A stretch of 5,291 bases of DNA, from the NCBI GenBank assembly GCA_937934385.1, contig CALGZV010000402.1, forward strand, positions 1 to 5,291. Direction: 5' to 3'. This document shows positions 4,984 to 5,291 of the stretch, one piece after another. A program made the translations under genes and the position numbers. The notes under the pieces were generated by a model. It was given only the letters and a program-made list of their open reading frames with translations. It was not told the DNA's origin and did not search any database. The first letter of the stretch is position 1. Every line of letters begins with the position of its first letter. This stretch comes from an uncultured Clostridia bacterium. Its GTDB lineage: Bacteria > Bacillota > Clostridia > Oscillospirales > CAG-272.

Positions 4984-5291
4984 ATGAATAAGAAAAAAAA
5001 AGTTATGGGCGGATCATCTAAATGTTCCGGAAACACAGATAAATGTACTGCTGAATGCAAACAGTCATTTTTACGTAAGCTGCTTATTTCTTCGGAGCTT
5101 CCGCCGGGAGCGGATCCGTTTTCCTCTGAAACTGTGATAACTATAAGTGACAATATGTCTCTTACGGTAAGTGCCTGTAAGAAAATAATGCTGTATAGAG
5201 ACGATATTATACGTATGTGTGTCGGCAGATATATTATGGAGCTGCGCGGACAGGGAATGACTCTCCGAAACCGGTTTGACCGCAGTCTTGA
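4984..5291 (+). CDS. yqfC: YqfC-family (YabP/YqfC) sporulation protein, 3' end beyond window
   Basis: The frame is open from ATG 4984 to the window end (102 codons), so the gene is partial. The recognisable domain starts after about residue 28: FLRKLLISSELPPGADPF, then VITISDNMSLTVSACKKIML (51-70), YRDDIIRMCVGRYIMELRG (71-89) and QGMTLRN (90-96). This is the beta-rich YabP/YqfC pattern of an 'I-x-G/S-N' strand, a conserved central turn and a GxxxxxxRGxxL strand. In B. subtilis yqfC is about 93 aa, is transcribed by sigma E in the mother cell and is followed by yqfD; its molecular role is not well defined. Here the N-terminus is about 25 residues longer, lysine-rich, with three cysteines (14, 21, 25). 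Codons 4-6 form a run of nine A (4993-5001). The gene is divergent from ylbJ. I expect yqfD just outside the window. Confidence 0.88.
   Translation, partial: MNKKKKVMGGSSKCSGNTDKCTAECKQSFLRKLLISSELPPGADPFSSETVITISDNMSLTVSACKKIMLYRDDIIRMCVGRYIMELRGQGMTLRNRFDRSL

Noticed and set aside
4935..5153. Minus-strand frame opposite yqfC
   Set aside because: The plus strand carries the YabP/YqfC pattern and a ribosome site; the reverse reading has no family resemblance.

Overview
The window looks like a chromosome segment from an anaerobic, endospore-lineage Firmicute, probably a gut clostridium of the Ruminococcus/Oscillospiraceae kind. This rests on the Clostridia-type tmRNA tag (ANDNLAVAA), two sporulation genes (ylbJ/spoVV-like and yqfC), a CapA-family lipoprotein of the Firmicute type, GGAGG-type ribosome sites and moderate-to-low GC. 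The genus is inference.

Left edge (1-1051): the C-terminal part of a large serine recombinase, the site-specific integrase of a mobile element that lies mostly to the left of the window. The reading frame is broken by a one-base shift in an A tract at 552-557. Its last codons run across the element/chromosome junction into the antisense strand of ssrA. The element is therefore inserted at the 3' end of the tmRNA gene. A perfect 16-bp hairpin (915-950) in the last element-derived codons sits directly behind the tmRNA 3' end and probably serves as its terminator.

Trans-translation module (954-1885, minus strand): a near-consensus promoter drives smpB, followed 24 bp later by a complete ssrA with an encoded CCA end. 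SmpB and tmRNA act together to rescue stalled ribosomes, so protein and RNA partners appear to share one transcript.

Middle (1934-3839, minus strand): a two-gene operon. A Cys-rich hydrophilic protein of unknown function (156 aa) overlaps by ATGA a CapA-like lipoprotein (436 aa) whose metallophosphatase motifs are partly degenerate. The unit has its own likely promoter and a strong hairpin terminator.

Right (3864-5291): two divergently arranged sporulation genes. ylbJ (minus) encodes a multi-spanning membrane protein related to SpoVV, the B. subtilis protein implicated in dipicolinic acid transport. yqfC (plus) is a small YabP/YqfC-family protein cut by the window end. The start of ylbJ is unusual: the only good Shine-Dalgarno sequence lies in front of an AUA codon 90 bases upstream of the first ATG.

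I found no CRISPR array, tRNA, rRNA or complete insertion sequence. The accessory part is the recombinase end; the rest is ordinary core chromosome with a few oddities.
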